This document shows positions 12,501 to 12,780 of a stretch of DNA of 12,780 nucleotides, piece by piece. The notes under the pieces were generated by a model that saw nothing but the letters and a program-made list of their open reading frames with translations, was not told where the DNA came from and ran no database searches. The position numbers and the translations under genes were made by a program. This stretch comes from Candidatus Woesearchaeota archaeon (GTDB lineage: Archaea; Nanobdellota; Nanobdellia; Woesearchaeales; JAGVYJ01). Numbering within the stretch: the first letter of the stretch is position 1; each line of letters opens with the position of its first letter. The DNA lies in assembly GCA_018303315.1 (NCBI GenBank), contig JAGVYJ010000017.1, positions 1 through 12,780 of the forward strand, written 5' to 3'.

Positions 12501-12752
12501 TTATGTCCTGTAGTGAGGAGGCTCAAACATTTCTAACTGAAGGTAGTCTGGCTGTTTCTTTGCAGAATGAGGCGGAGCTTCAGCTGCCAAAAGATCGAGA
12601 TGGCTGGTAGGCCTACCTGTTGCCCGCAAACTCAGCTCGTCGACAAACCAGTCAGCAACACTTCTGTTAGGAAGTGCACACAATTCATTCCCGGTTTCGG
12701 GGTTTATAACTTTCCATACCATCCAAACTTGGAAAAACAGCTTATTTTTCAA
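12501..12752 (-). CDS. short uncharacterised protein, possibly 5'-truncated by the window edge
   Basis: The leftward frame ends in TAA at 12501-12503, directly after the ftsZ terminator, with which it converges. The listed span starts at a TTG and gives 83 residues, including FFQVWMVWKVINPETGNE, CALPNRSVADWFVDELSLRA and a Pro/Gln-rich end QLEMFEPPHYRT. An ATG at 12722 would give a 73-residue form. The frame stays open to base 12780, so the true start may lie outside the window. No TATA-like box stands at the right distance from either start. The strand-helix character of the first 50 residues looks like real protein, but I recognise no family. Confidence 0.5.
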   Translation of the reverse strand: MKNKLFFQVWMVWKVINPETGNELCALPNRSVADWFVDELSLRATGRPTSHLDLLAAEAPPHSAKKQPDYLQLEMFEPPHYRT

Positions 12753-12780
12753 TCTTTCGGAGAATCCTGCCGAAATCAGC

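Overview
The window looks like a piece of an archaeal genome, most likely a small-genome DPANN-type lineage (inference; no 16S or other phylogenetic marker is present). The archaeal evidence is an N-terminally extended ribosomal protein S15, a Taw1-type wyosine synthase with all six iron-sulfur cysteines, the diphthamide methyltransferase Dph5, a GAN/RecJ-like DHH nuclease, a geranylgeranyl-reductase-type flavoprotein and an archaeal FtsZ. Most start codons also have an AT-rich TATA-like box about 26-29 bp upstream, the spacing expected for leaderless archaeal mRNAs. I see no tRNA, rRNA, CRISPR array or insertion sequence.

Layout. Positions 1-41 may hold the tail of a rightward gene. A leftward block follows: a DHH nuclease (47-1444), an unrecognised 428-residue protein (1503-2789) and rps15 (2822-3277). 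An unrecognised 178-residue protein diverges from rps15 (3447-3983). Next come, leftward, an FAD-dependent reductase (3989-5032) and taw1 (5070-6149), then a rightward six-helix membrane protein (6225-6860). A 48-codon leftward gene (6862-7008) converges on it. The middle holds a winged-helix protein (7106-7378), radC (7369-8046), a HTH regulator ending in an EF-hand-like loop (8104-9024), a membrane protein with a Lys/Ala/Arg-rich tail (9143-9592) and another winged-helix protein starting at TTG behind a Shine-Dalgarno-like sequence (9676-9948). The right part has dph5 (9945-10700), a 122-residue gene broken by one base in a ten-A run (10735-11104), a 339-bp intergenic region with four TTTGGCGAA repeats, ftsZ (11444-12406) ending at a UUCG-loop hairpin plus T-tract, and a short leftward gene (12501-12752) that may continue past the edge.

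How the genes fit together. Three touch translation: rps15, taw1 (tRNA-Phe wyosine base) and dph5 (diphthamide on elongation factor 2). The DHH nuclease and RadC are DNA-related, the flavoprotein probably serves isoprenoid lipid saturation, and FtsZ drives division. Almost every gene seems to have its own promoter, so long operons are not evident. The 428- and 178-residue genes flanking rps15 are unrecognised. The 178-residue gene favours AGA for arginine, whereas ftsZ favours AGG, and the 428-residue gene separates rps15 from the DHH nuclease, which are near neighbours in many archaea. Together they look like acquired genes.

No single region is a convincing new multi-gene system. The best leads are the repeat array upstream of ftsZ, the FtsZ that stops before its last core strand, the homopolymer-frameshifted gene, the EF-hand-tipped HTH regulator, the two unrecognised genes around rps15 and the 48-codon gene.
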